Part shown: one piece after another, positions 17,717-29,400 of the stretch
Layout: each line of letters opens with the position of its first letter
Position numbering within the stretch: the stretch's first letter is position 1
DNA from: ZC4RG30 sp963726085
GTDB taxonomy: Bacteria > Pseudomonadota > Gammaproteobacteria > Steroidobacterales > Steroidobacteraceae
Length of the DNA stretch: 64,000 nucleotides
NCBI GenBank assembly: GCA_963726085.1
Contig: CAVSAR010000001.1
Coordinates: 434,001-498,000 of the forward strand
Reading direction: 5' to 3'
Translations under genes and position numbers: made by a program
Notes under the pieces: model-generated
What the model saw: only the letters and a program-made list of their open reading frames with translations
The model's database searches: none
What the model was told of the DNA's origin: nothing

Positions 17717-18847
17717 ATGCGCAAAGTCACGACGATCAATCTCAACAACAACGCCTACCAGATTGACGAAGAAGGCTACGACGCGCTGCGCGACTACCTG
17801 TCCGCAGCCGAGCGCAACCTGGAAGGAAATCCGGACCGGTCCGAGATCCTTGCCGATCTCGAGCAGGCCATCGGCGACAAGTGTCGCGCCTGCCTCGGCT
17901 TGCACAAGACCGTGGTCAGCGTGGAGGACATCCACCGCATCCTGGCCGAGATGGGTCCGGTGGAAGCCTCGGCCCCCGGCGCCTCCCCCGGGGACCCGTC
18001 CGCGGGCCCCGGTCCGGCCGACCCGGCAGGATTTCCCTTCCCGCGGCGCATGTACCGGCTGCCCGAAGGGCGCATGTGGGCCGGCGTGTGCACCGGCCTG
18101 GCGGCGTATTTCGGCATTGACGTGGTCTGGGTACGGGTGCTGTTCGTCCTGCTGACCTTGTTCACCGGCGGCGTGTGGATACTCATCTACATCGCCATGG
18201 CCTTCATCGTGCCGGTGGCGGAGACAGCCGAAGAGCGCGCTGCCGCGTACGGTGCACCCTTCAATGCCAGCGAGCTGATCAATCGCGTAAAAAAAAATAC
18301 CAGTGAAATGCGCTTTCGCGGCCCGCGCATGAGTCGCGGTCCACGCATGGGTCGCGGGCCGTCCTGGTGGGCGCCCCACCCCGGGGTCCATGGCGCGCCC
18401 TCTGCCGCCGCGCCGGTGCCTGCGCCCGGTTACGCGGCGCGGGTCACTGGCGGGATCCTGTTGCCCGTGGTGACGGTGCTGTCGGCTGTCTGGTTCGCCG
18501 CCATGCTGGTAGCGGCCTTCGCGTTCTGGCATCTGCACGCGACCATGGGCGATGGGTACTGGCCGCACGGACATCATGGTTGGATGGGCCCGCCGCACTG
18601 GATAGCAATCCTGGCGCTGATTGCCATCTGGTCGTTGATTGCCATGCCCCTGGCGGCCGGACGCCGTGCCGCGCTCTACTATGCCAATGGCGGGCGGCCG
18701 CATGGCTGGGCAGATGCCTGGGCTGGGCTACTGTGGTTTGCGATGGTCTGCGCGCTGGTCTATGTTGCCTGGCAGTTCCTGCCCGGGGTGCAGGAAGGGC
18801 TGCGCAACCTGCTCAACGTATCGGGCCTTAGCACGACCCTGGTCTGA
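17717..18847 (+). CDS. PspC-domain membrane protein
   Basis: This protein of about 376 residues combines three parts. The N-terminal ~95 residues are an acidic helical region (INLNNNAYQIDEEGYDALRDYLSAAERNL) often seen in HAAS/PspC pairs. The PspC domain at about 115-180 is RRMYRLPEGRMWAGVCTGLAAYFGIDVVWVRVLFVLLTLF followed by a second helix. A Pro/Gly/Arg-rich linker leads to three or four more transmembrane helices. PspC relatives sense or respond to envelope stress. I chose the ATG at 17717 because it directly follows the padR stop; a start at 17705 is also open. PadR-PspC pairing is common. Confidence 0.85.
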   Translation: MRKVTTINLNNNAYQIDEEGYDALRDYLSAAERNLEGNPDRSEILADLEQAIGDKCRACLGLHKTVVSVEDIHRILAEMGPVEASAPGASPGDPSAGPGPADPAGFPFPRRMYRLPEGRMWAGVCTGLAAYFGIDVVWVRVLFVLLTLFTGGVWILIYIAMAFIVPVAETAEERAAAYGAPFNASELINRVKKNTSEMRFRGPRMSRGPRMGRGPSWWAPHPGVHGAPSAAAPVPAPGYAARVTGGILLPVVTVLSAVWFAAMLVAAFAFWHLHATMGDGYWPHGHHGWMGPPHWIAILALIAIWSLIAMPLAAGRRAALYYANGGRPHGWADAWAGLLWFAMVCALVYVAWQFLPGVQEGLRNLLNVSGLSTTLV

Positions 18848-18859
18848 ATCAGCGGGGCA

Positions 18860-19279
18860 TTACCAGCAGATCGTCGGCTGGGTTCCCGTGGCGTTGCGCG
18901 TATTGTCGCTCGACAACGAGAGCACATCGCACTTGGCGTCGGGGGCATTGGGCGTGGCGGTGATGGTCACGCTGCTGCGGATGTCCCCGGTAGGACCCAC
19001 GGCCAGCGCAATGGTGTGCGTGTTGTGCTCGGACTGCACGGGCCCGACATAGCCCAGGTCAGTCAGGGCGGTGGTATAGGTATTGTTCTCCGAGTAGTAG
19101 CGCTCGGACTGTTGCAGTACGTACTGCAGCATGGCCACCCCGGCCGCGCGACGACCCCGCTGCGCCTGCTCGATGTAGGCCGGATAGGCAACGGCGGCCA
19201 GAATGCCGATGATGGTGACCACGGTCATCAGTTCGATCAGCGTTACACCGCGCATGCGCTTCATGAGACTCACCTTCAA
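18860..19279 (-). CDS. pilE: Type IV pilin-like minor pilin PilE
   Basis: This pilin-like protein of about 139 residues has a type III prepilin leader ending RMRG followed by VTLIELMTVVTIIGILAAVAYPAY, so the prepilin peptidase site is Gly-Val rather than the usual Gly-Phe, with Glu at +5. A C-terminal cysteine pair (KCDV and TICW) could form the pilin D-loop disulfide. It is the last gene of the minor-pilin operon. PilE-type minor pilins prime pilus assembly with PilV, W, X, FimT and PilY1. Another ATG two residues before RMRG (19264) is also possible. Confidence 0.9.
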   Translation of the reverse strand: MKVSLMKRMRGVTLIELMTVVTIIGILAAVAYPAYIEQAQRGRRAAGVAMLQYVLQQSERYYSENNTYTTALTDLGYVGPVQSEHNTHTIALAVGPTGDIRSSVTITATPNAPDAKCDVLSLSSDNTRNATGTQPTICW

Positions 19280-19629
19280 TCCTTGACGACAATCTGTATG
19301 GCCTGGTTGCCGCCATCCCGCATGACGGAACGCACGGTTACCTTGTCCCCGGGCTTGAGTCCCTCGAGACCCTCGTGCGATGGCGTGCGTCGGTCGTCCG
19401 AGAAGCTAACGCCCTTGGCCGTGAAGTGAATCACGCGCCCGGCCACGGCCATGACCCCGCGCGCCACGTCGATGCTGGTGATGGTGCCAGTGCTGACGGT
19501 TGGCGCCTCCGTGGGGTGCGCCGCCGCAGTGTTGCCGGCGGGACGCACAACGGTCACGGCCTGGCAAATGCCGGCGCTGCCCAGCGAAAGCGCCAGAGCG
19601 AGGGCCAGCCGATGGTGCGTGGTTTTCAT
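19276..19629 (-). CDS. Exported small protein within pilus operon
   Basis: This 117-residue protein has a Sec signal peptide (MKTTHHRLALALALSLGSAGICQA) and a small beta-rich domain: VSTGTITSIDVARGVMAVAGRVIHFTAKGVSFSDDRRTPS followed by LKPGDKVTVRSVMRDGGNQAIQIVVKD. The pattern resembles short OB-like domains of the DUF5666 kind that read 'G.I..ID...G.I.V.G..F'. It lies between pilY1 and pilE, with a 4-base overlap with pilE, so it is part of the operon. A role in pilus assembly is inferred from position only. Confidence 0.75.
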   Translation of the reverse strand: MKTTHHRLALALALSLGSAGICQAVTVVRPAGNTAAAHPTEAPTVSTGTITSIDVARGVMAVAGRVIHFTAKGVSFSDDRRTPSHEGLEGLKPGDKVTVRSVMRDGGNQAIQIVVKD

Positions 19630-19648
19630 GGGTTGCTTCCCGTTTGGA

Positions 19649-22600
19649 TTACAGAATCTGCCGCCAGGAGGTGCGGCGATTGGCCAGCGGTTCACCGCTT
19701 TCCAGCACGCGCGCAATCGCACCGGTGGACTCATTAAGGTACTTGTTCTCTAGGCTGCCGTCGCTACCGAAGCCGCGCACCACCGATGGCGAAGAGGCAA
19801 TCGCGTCGATCCGCACACCCGCGGCGTGCTGCGCCGGCGAGAACGCCACGATGTCCGAGTTATTGACCACGCCATCCTGGTTCACGTCGAACACCGCCTT
19901 GTTGAGGCGGCCGCCTCCCAGGTAGTCCACTTCCATCAGCCAGGAGAAACCGCCGACCGCGCAGGGACTGGAACTGGGCACCGTGGTGGGCACGATGAAG
20001 CGTCCGCTGCGCAGGATCGGATCCACCACCACGCGCTCGCCGGCATCCGGCAGGTCCATGAACCACCCGGACTTGGTCGTGTAGTCCACCGCATTGTTGG
20101 ACACGGCCCGATAGGTGAATCCGCCGGTGGCCTGGATTTCGGTGACCGACTGCTGCACCAGGCTTGAGCGCCCGCCGCTGACCGGCGCGCCATCGTCGTG
20201 GATGCCGTACAGGGACTGGGTCGAGGTGTCGGGCACGTCGGCGGCCTGGATGTACTGGCCGGTGCCGAACAGCACCATCACGCCGCTGGTGGGATGGCGC
20301 GTGACCTCGACGGTCGAGGTAATGGGCTGGCGATTGCCGCTGCCATCACGGGCCGTATACACCGGCGACCCGTAGGAGACATGCCAGCTGCCGGCGCTGC
20401 CGGTCAGGTCGAATTTCCAGATGTTACCGCGCAGGTCCCCGGCGTAGGCATAGTCCGCCGTGCCGTTGCCGTCCAGGTCGATGACCGCGGGCGTCGACAA
20501 GCCGTTGGGGTTGGCAACCGAGCCGGAGTTGGTGTCGATCTTCCTGATCACCGCGCCGGTCTGGGCGTTGAGGACGAACAGGACCGCGTGACCGGAGCCG
20601 GTATTGTTGTAGCCGTTGCCCACCACCACGCCGGGCTCACCATCGTTGAGCGGAAGGATGGACGCCTGCGAGTAGGTCAGGCCCAGGTCGTTGTCGTCGT
20701 TGGACGTGAACTCCCACATCGCGACGTTGTTGGCATTGGCCTCGTTGAAATTGGACGGATCCGTGACGTCAAGGGCAAACAGGCCGCGCCCGCCGGCCCC
20801 CAGACCTTCGACCAGAATCGTGCGCCAGCCCGAGGAGAGCTTGATGTCGCTGACCACCGGGCTGCCATCGACCATGTACTTGTGCGAGAAGCCCTGGCCG
20901 GTCAGGCCTGACAGACGCGAATAGACCGACGACGGAACGTAGCCGAGCTTTTCCTGGCCGGTTGAGGCCAGGAAGCCATGCAGCATGCCGTCGTTGGCGC
21001 CGACATAGATCATGTCTGGCCGCCCGGCATACGTGTTCTTGAAGGTGACATATGTCGGGTCGACGATATTGAGGCCGGGTGTCGACACGAACACCGGCGA
21101 GGAGTTGACGATGTCGCCCATCTTGCTGACGTTGCGCTTGCGGAAATTGGTCGCGCCGCTGCCTTCGTTGGACGGATCGCCCCGCATGTACTGCAGGCGG
21201 GTATTGCCGATCTCCATGCCCACGGGGTCGGTCACACCCAATGCCGAGGTGTTCAGCGCCTGCACTTCGGCAGTACTCAGTTCCGTGGGCGTGGGCGCCA
21301 GGAAGTTGGCCGGCCAGCGGAACGGCACGCCCCGCGAGGACGCCGCGTTGTAGGTGATGATCGTGCGCCCGGTGTTCCAGTCCTGGGCATTGATCATGGC
21401 ACCGCCATCCCAGAGGGCAGCCCCGATGGCGCCAGTGCTCGGATCAATGGGGAAGGCCTGCAGCTGGCCAGACCAGTCGCCGGTATTGAACTTGGCCTGG
21501 AACAGGCGAGAGTTGGTCTGGATCGAGCCGCTGTTGAGGGCCACGGCGCCGGCCGCACCGGAGCGGATCAGGATGTCGTTGAACACCCGGTTAAGCTCGG
21601 TGGTCAGCGTGGCCTCGTCCGACGCATTGTAGGCAGTACCGGTGCCTCCGGCGGCGGCGATAGTATCCAGCTGCGCCGGGTTGACGCCGTAGGGCAGCGC
21701 AAATCCCACCACATAGTTGAGCACGCCCGCGGTCTGGACCGAGCCGGCCGCCGTGCTGGCATCGCTGAGCATCTGCGTGACGTTGGCCGATGCCACGCCG
21801 AACCGGGTCACCGACGGCAGGCCGTTGGTCAATACCACGGAGAAGTCCTTGCCGCAGGAATTGGGTGGGGCCGGAACCGAGCCACCCCGCGCGGCATCGG
21901 TCAAATTGCCGCTGAAATAGTCGCGAATGGTGAACAGCGTCCCTTCCAGCGGCGTCAGGCCGGCGTTCTGCAGGGGAAAGGCCGGATTGATAAATTGGTT
22001 GGTGGCGAACTGGGAGGTGCCCAGCTTCGTGTTCATCTTGTTCGCCTGCGTGGCGTCGACAGTGGCGATGGGCACATGCAGGTACCCATTGCCAGGGGAG
22101 CCATTGTCGAACCAGGTGGCAGACACGTAGTTCCAGGCTATGAAGCGCCCGAAGTCCGTAATGCCCTGTCCATAGTCACTGTCTGTAGAGGAAAACGTCC
22201 CCGCAAGTACGGTAAAGCCGCCCCACCCGTTGGCAGCTTCCGAGGCAGCGTCCGTCGGCAATACATTCGAGTCGCTGGTCTTGCTGGACATGCACTTGTA
22301 GAAGTCCCACCCATTGGTGTCAGCGAAATTATTGGACGCGTCCGCTGTGGGTGAATAGCAAAACGCAACGCCCTGGTTGACCGAGTCGTAGAACGGCAGG
22401 TTCACGTTGTAGTAGATGTAGTGACCGGGCCAGCTTGCATTGGGCGCGCGGAACCGCTTGGTCGTCCCGGCTCGTGGTCCGTTATACGAGGGGTCGTAGG
22501 TCGCCGGATCGAAGCTGACGTCGTAAGGTGCCGAGTGCAGGGCGTACAGCGCGGGCGGGTTCTGCTGGAAAGCCATCAGCCCCATGTTGAGGCCGCCGCC

Positions 22601-22873
22601 ATAGTTCACGATCAGGTTCTTGGCCACGCGACGCGCGATCTCGGACTTGCTGTTGGGCGCCGCGCTACCCACGGCCAGACCCGTGGCGTCCTCGTCCATG
22701 CTGTTGGAATTGGCCACGGTCAACAGCACGTTGGGCTTGTTGCCGGAGGCCACGAACAGCGGAATCTCGCTGACCACTAGCGGCGCGGCAACCGCCATGC
22801 TGGCACCTGCGGACAGGGCCATGCACACGGCCACGCGAAGCGGGCTGGGGCGCATTGGATTGCTGGTGTTCAT
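19649..22873 (-). CDS. pilY1: Type IV pilus tip/assembly protein PilY1
   Basis: PilY1 is a large exported pilus-associated protein that caps the pilus tip, helps surface sensing and controls retraction. The 1074-residue protein has a signal peptide to about residue 29. An N-terminal von Willebrand A-like part has a degenerate metal site (VANSNSMDE in place of DxSxS). The C-terminal beta-propeller contains the calcium loop DLDGNGTADYAYAGD near 800 and the PilY1 blades (YVGANDGMLHGF, GLGAGGRGLFALDVTDP). A second EF-hand-like loop, DVNQDGVVNNSD, lies near 995, close to the C-terminus. It lies between pilX and the small exported gene. Confidence 0.95.
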   Translation of the reverse strand: MNTSNPMRPSPLRVAVCMALSAGASMAVAAPLVVSEIPLFVASGNKPNVLLTVANSNSMDEDATGLAVGSAAPNSKSEIARRVAKNLIVNYGGGLNMGLMAFQQNPPALYALHSAPYDVSFDPATYDPSYNGPRAGTTKRFRAPNASWPGHYIYYNVNLPFYDSVNQGVAFCYSPTADASNNFADTNGWDFYKCMSSKTSDSNVLPTDAASEAANGWGGFTVLAGTFSSTDSDYGQGITDFGRFIAWNYVSATWFDNGSPGNGYLHVPIATVDATQANKMNTKLGTSQFATNQFINPAFPLQNAGLTPLEGTLFTIRDYFSGNLTDAARGGSVPAPPNSCGKDFSVVLTNGLPSVTRFGVASANVTQMLSDASTAAGSVQTAGVLNYVVGFALPYGVNPAQLDTIAAAGGTGTAYNASDEATLTTELNRVFNDILIRSGAAGAVALNSGSIQTNSRLFQAKFNTGDWSGQLQAFPIDPSTGAIGAALWDGGAMINAQDWNTGRTIITYNAASSRGVPFRWPANFLAPTPTELSTAEVQALNTSALGVTDPVGMEIGNTRLQYMRGDPSNEGSGATNFRKRNVSKMGDIVNSSPVFVSTPGLNIVDPTYVTFKNTYAGRPDMIYVGANDGMLHGFLASTGQEKLGYVPSSVYSRLSGLTGQGFSHKYMVDGSPVVSDIKLSSGWRTILVEGLGAGGRGLFALDVTDPSNFNEANANNVAMWEFTSNDDNDLGLTYSQASILPLNDGEPGVVVGNGYNNTGSGHAVLFVLNAQTGAVIRKIDTNSGSVANPNGLSTPAVIDLDGNGTADYAYAGDLRGNIWKFDLTGSAGSWHVSYGSPVYTARDGSGNRQPITSTVEVTRHPTSGVMVLFGTGQYIQAADVPDTSTQSLYGIHDDGAPVSGGRSSLVQQSVTEIQATGGFTYRAVSNNAVDYTTKSGWFMDLPDAGERVVVDPILRSGRFIVPTTVPSSSPCAVGGFSWLMEVDYLGGGRLNKAVFDVNQDGVVNNSDIVAFSPAQHAAGVRIDAIASSPSVVRGFGSDGSLENKYLNESTGAIARVLESGEPLANRRTSWRQIL

Positions 22874-22900
22874 GTGGGCTATTCCTAAGGCTTACGGTTC

Positions 22901-23449
22901 TTACTGTTTGAGGTAGACGCTCTGCAACATGACCGAGGTGCCAGGGCGACGGCCCCAGCCACGCGCGGTAATCCGGTAGGCCGTGCCACCGCGCGTCGAG
23001 GACCGTGCGTTGGCGTTGAGGGTATTGCCCGTCCCCGAGGGGACGTCGGGCAGCAGTTCGATGATGTAGCGCGGCGGATTAGAGACCGCCAACGGAAAGG
23101 AGCCAGCGCCGGAATTGACCCCGTAGATCCGCGAGGTTGCGCCGGTCCATGAAATGCTGTTCCAGTTGGGAGTGGCCACGGTGGAGATCCGGCACAACCC
23201 GTCGGTACAGACATTGTCAAACGGATTGGCAGAGGTGATGTTGGCCTGGATGTCGCGCTCGGCATCGCGCAGCGTCGCCTCGGCGGCCTCGAACGCGACT
23301 GCCCGGTCACGGTCGTTGCCGGCCATGCGTTCCTGCACGGTGGACGAGCGCACGGCCACCAGCCCCAGGATGGTCAGCACCACCAGGAACATCAGCGCGA
23401 TCACCAGGGAGATGCCGCGCTGCGAGCGGATTGGGTGGCACGCCTTCAT
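22901..23449 (-). CDS. pilX: Type IV pilus assembly protein PilX
   Basis: This 182-residue minor pilin-like protein has the PilX N-terminal pattern QRGISLVIALMFLVVLTILGLVAVRSSTVQERMAGNDRDRAVAFEAAEATLRDAE. The leader peptidase site precedes ISLV, and the helix lacks the Glu at +5, as in GspK-type/PilX proteins. The C-terminal half is a beta domain. It overlaps the pilW stop by 4 bases. Confidence 0.93.
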   Translation of the reverse strand: MKACHPIRSQRGISLVIALMFLVVLTILGLVAVRSSTVQERMAGNDRDRAVAFEAAEATLRDAERDIQANITSANPFDNVCTDGLCRISTVATPNWNSISWTGATSRIYGVNSGAGSFPLAVSNPPRYIIELLPDVPSGTGNTLNANARSSTRGGTAYRITARGWGRRPGTSVMLQSVYLKQ

Positions 23450-24447
23450 ATGGTCCTGTTGCGCAGCTGGATGGTCACGTTGAAGGGACGACGCAGCCGT
23501 CGGTCCGGCGGCGCGATGGAGGTGGCGCCGTTGAAGTTGTAGTTCTGGGTGGTCTGGGCCGTGGTATTGGCCTTGCTACGCAGCAGCAGGCTGGCGCGTA
23601 CCGACACCACCTGCTGCCAGTTGGCCACGGCATCTGCCGTAGTGAAGATGTCGGCGTAATAGTCGCCGTCGGTGTCCTGGCCGTAGGTGATCTGGAAGTC
23701 CTCGACTCCCTCGGCCACTTCCTCCGACTGTGCGGCAGTGCCGACGCGGCGCCACAGGGAGTTTTCTCCGCTGAACGCGCTGGGTGCCACGTAGTAGGAG
23801 ATGGTGTCAAAGGCCACCACCATGGCATCCGGCCCATAGGCACGGCCCAGGTCCGACGTGGCGTTTAATCCGCCGTTGTGCTCGAGTCCACCGGAAAGGC
23901 CGGTAACCACGAAGACGCTGGACTGGGAGCAGTCCCCGATCACCGCGCGCGTGACGCCAGGGGTAAAGCCAGCCGTGGAGAACACGGGCACGACAGCGTT
24001 GCCGTCAGCCATGGTGCCAGACAGTGACACGGGCTGCCCGGAGGGAATCCGAATGGTAATGGCGTCATTGATGGGCGACGCATTAGGGGACGCGCCGGTT
24101 ACCGCAGCAGGGGCTGCCGGGACGAAGGAGGCGCCCGTGCCCTCGTACCCTTGAACGTACGCGGAGATGTTGTTGCGGTAGCTGTTGGGTGCGGTGGTGG
24201 TGTTGACCAGGATGCTGGAGTTGAGCACGTTATTGCTGTTGCAACCGGCATAGCCGGCCTGCCGCAGGTCGCGCTGCAGCATGTCCAGCGCCACGCGCGC
24301 CTGTTCCTGGATCTCGTTCCTGGCCTGGTTGACCTTGCTCGACTGGGAGGACTGCGAGAACACCGTCACGATGACGGCCGTCATCATCAGGCCGATCCCC
24401 GTGGCAACCATGAGCTCGACCAGCGTGAACCCGCCCTGGCGCTTCAT
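23446..24447 (-). CDS. pilW: Type IV pilus assembly protein PilW
   Basis: PilW is a minor pilin with a larger C-terminal domain that helps start pilus assembly. I placed the start at 24447 (MKRQGGFTLVELMVATGIG), which overlaps the pilV stop in an ATGA and puts the prepilin leader at the N-terminus; the open frame upstream is chance. The 333-residue protein has the PilW helix QEQARVALDMLQRDLRQAGYAGC and a large beta domain ending near RNRTI. Confidence 0.93.
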   Translation of the reverse strand: MKRQGGFTLVELMVATGIGLMMTAVIVTVFSQSSQSSKVNQARNEIQEQARVALDMLQRDLRQAGYAGCNSNNVLNSSILVNTTTAPNSYRNNISAYVQGYEGTGASFVPAAPAAVTGASPNASPINDAITIRIPSGQPVSLSGTMADGNAVVPVFSTAGFTPGVTRAVIGDCSQSSVFVVTGLSGGLEHNGGLNATSDLGRAYGPDAMVVAFDTISYYVAPSAFSGENSLWRRVGTAAQSEEVAEGVEDFQITYGQDTDGDYYADIFTTADAVANWQQVVSVRASLLLRSKANTTAQTTQNYNFNGATSIAPPDRRLRRPFNVTIQLRNRTI

Positions 24448-25016
24448 GGCCGCACCGTCATTGCGAAGCGCATCACCGCAGAGGCCACGCTGCGCGTCGT
24501 CGCATTGCGGGTCGACTGCTGTGTCCACCAGACCTTGACGGCATAGGCGCTGCCCATTCCATCGCAGTCGGGTGCACCCGGCGCACCGTCGTCCGGGGTG
24601 CTGTCAATGCACACTACGCCGTCCCCACCGGGCAGGGTCTGTGCGATCTGGGCGTGCCAGTCATAGAGGTCGTCCGCCGCCAACTGGTCACTGCTGCAGA
24701 CCGCAGGTGTGGCCGTGGCGTTGGCATAGACGGCGCGGCAGGCATTGGAGGCTGGAACTGCCACGTCGTAGCCGGTGCCGGCTCCCGACTTTACGGCACC
24801 GAGGTTACCGCGCATCCGGTCTGCCATGTCCAGCGCCAGCTCAGTGGCGTCGTTGCGCTGATTGGAAATGCTGGTAGAGGACAGGGCCAGCGTCTGCAAG
24901 CCAATGACCCCCAGCAGTCCGATGGCGAAGATCAAAATTGTCACCAGCGCCTCCACCATTGAGAAGCCACGCTGGCGCGCGCGATGGAACGCGGATGCTG
25001 ACAGGTGGTTCAACAT
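24444..25016 (-). CDS. pilV: Type IV pilus modification protein PilV
   Basis: This 190-residue minor pilin has a 16-residue leader ending RQRG before FSMVEALVTILIFAIGLLGVIGLQ, with the conserved IGLLG and Glu at +5. The segment NQRNDATELALDMADRMRGN is characteristic of PilV. The C-terminal domain has four cysteines. It lies between fimT and pilW, overlapping both. Confidence 0.93.
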   Translation of the reverse strand: MLNHLSASAFHRARQRGFSMVEALVTILIFAIGLLGVIGLQTLALSSTSISNQRNDATELALDMADRMRGNLGAVKSGAGTGYDVAVPASNACRAVYANATATPAVCSSDQLAADDLYDWHAQIAQTLPGGDGVVCIDSTPDDGAPGAPDCDGMGSAYAVKVWWTQQSTRNATTRSVASAVMRFAMTVRP

Positions 25017-25528
25017 ACCGTGTTCGTCCGGTCAAGGGTTGCCGAACCGCTGGCGCGAATGTTGACGTTGCGCTGCTGCTGGCCGGTGGCGCAGACCGTG
25101 ATCTGCCCAATGCCGGTAAGCCTGCCCTGCGGGGAATAGGTGAGCACGTTGCCGGCTGCCACGCCGCTGGCCGTAGTTGTCAGCGCGCTGTTGAGGGGCC
25201 GGGTCACGCTCAGGATCTGGTCGCCCGGATCCACCGTACCGACAGTGCCGCCATCGACGAACACCAGGCGGCCGCTGTTCCATCCCGAACCGTCGCAGGT
25301 GGCCAGGTCACTGGAAGTACAGACCGAGACGGTGGTCGCCCGCAATATCGCCTCGTTGCGGGCCTGCGAGAAGTCCACGACAAAATCCCGGGCACTGCCG
25401 GACACGCGGCTGCCGCGGATAAAGGTGCCCAGGGCCGGCACCGCAATGGCAAGCAGGATGCCGGCGATGGTGATGGTGACCATCATCTCCAGCAACGTAA
25501 ATCCCTGTTGAGGCACGCCGGTTTTCAT
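25010..25528 (-). CDS. fimT: GspH/FimT family pseudopilin
   Basis: The 172-residue minor pilin begins MKTGVPQQGFTLLEMMVTITIAGILLAIAVPALG, a type III leader with Gly-Phe cleavage and Glu at +5. The body is a FimT/GspH domain (SARDFVVDFSQARNEAILRATTVSVCTS and the cysteine-rich SSDLATCDGSGWNSGRLVFVD). FimT proteins bind DNA in natural transformation in some relatives; that function is not shown here. It is the first gene of the operon. The start at 25528 is chosen because the leader begins there. Confidence 0.93.
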   Translation of the reverse strand: MKTGVPQQGFTLLEMMVTITIAGILLAIAVPALGTFIRGSRVSGSARDFVVDFSQARNEAILRATTVSVCTSSDLATCDGSGWNSGRLVFVDGGTVGTVDPGDQILSVTRPLNSALTTTASGVAAGNVLTYSPQGRLTGIGQITVCATGQQQRNVNIRASGSATLDRTNTVC

Positions 25529-25695
25529 GTCTCTGGCATTGTGCAGCAACCCATCCGCAATAGGGTGTGACCACCGGGGCATCAGGCCCATGCAACGGGT
25601 CCATCTTGCCAAACTGTGACCCTGTTCGCAGGCAGCGGGACGACCATTCTCATCGGGGTACGCCTTACTGGCGGATTATGAAATGGAGCCCCGCA
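25529..25695. other. greA-fimT intergenic region
   Basis: A 167-base gap lies between the greA stop and the fimT start, both on the minus strand. It must hold either the end of the carAB-greA transcript or the pilus operon promoter. I see no clear hairpin with a T-run and no convincing -35/-10 pair. Confidence 0.4.
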
Positions 25696-26168
25696 TCATA
25701 TGTAACGCACTGCAATAATCTCGAACGAGCGCGTGCCGCCGGGCACCGCTACCGGTACCACGTCACCCTGCAGCTTGCCAACCAGCGCCCGCGCGATCGG
25801 CGAGCTGAAGGAAATGCGCTTGGCCTTGATGTCGGCTTCATCCTCGCCGACGATCTGGTAGGTAACCCGCGTGCCGTTGTCCTCGTCTTCCAGATCAACC
25901 GTGGCGCCAAACACGACCCGGCCGGTCACCGCCAGCGTGGTCACGTCGATGATCTCGGCATTGGACAGCTTGGACTCCAGCTCCTGGATGCGACCTTCGA
26001 TGAATCCCTGCTGCTCGCGCGCCGCGTGATATTCCGCGTTCTCCGACAGGTCGCCGTGGGCGCGCGCTTCGGCTATGGCCTTGATCACGTTGGGACGCGA
26101 CTCAGACTTGAGCTTGCGCAGCTCGACGCGCAGCGCTTCTGCGCCACGCAGCGTGATCGGAACGCGGT

Positions 26169-26172
<4 letters not shown>
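25696..26172 (-). CDS. greA: Transcription elongation factor GreA
   Basis: GreA rescues backtracked RNA polymerase by stimulating cleavage of the nascent transcript. The 158-residue protein has the N-terminal coiled coil with the acidic tip ENAEYHAAREQQGFIEGRI and the C-terminal FKBP-like domain with SFSSPIARALVGKLQGDVV. It overlaps the carB stop by 4 bases, giving the carA-carB-greA order also seen in other gammaproteobacteria. Confidence 0.97.
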
Positions 26173-29394
<3,222 letters not shown>

Positions 29395-29400
29395 GTGGGC

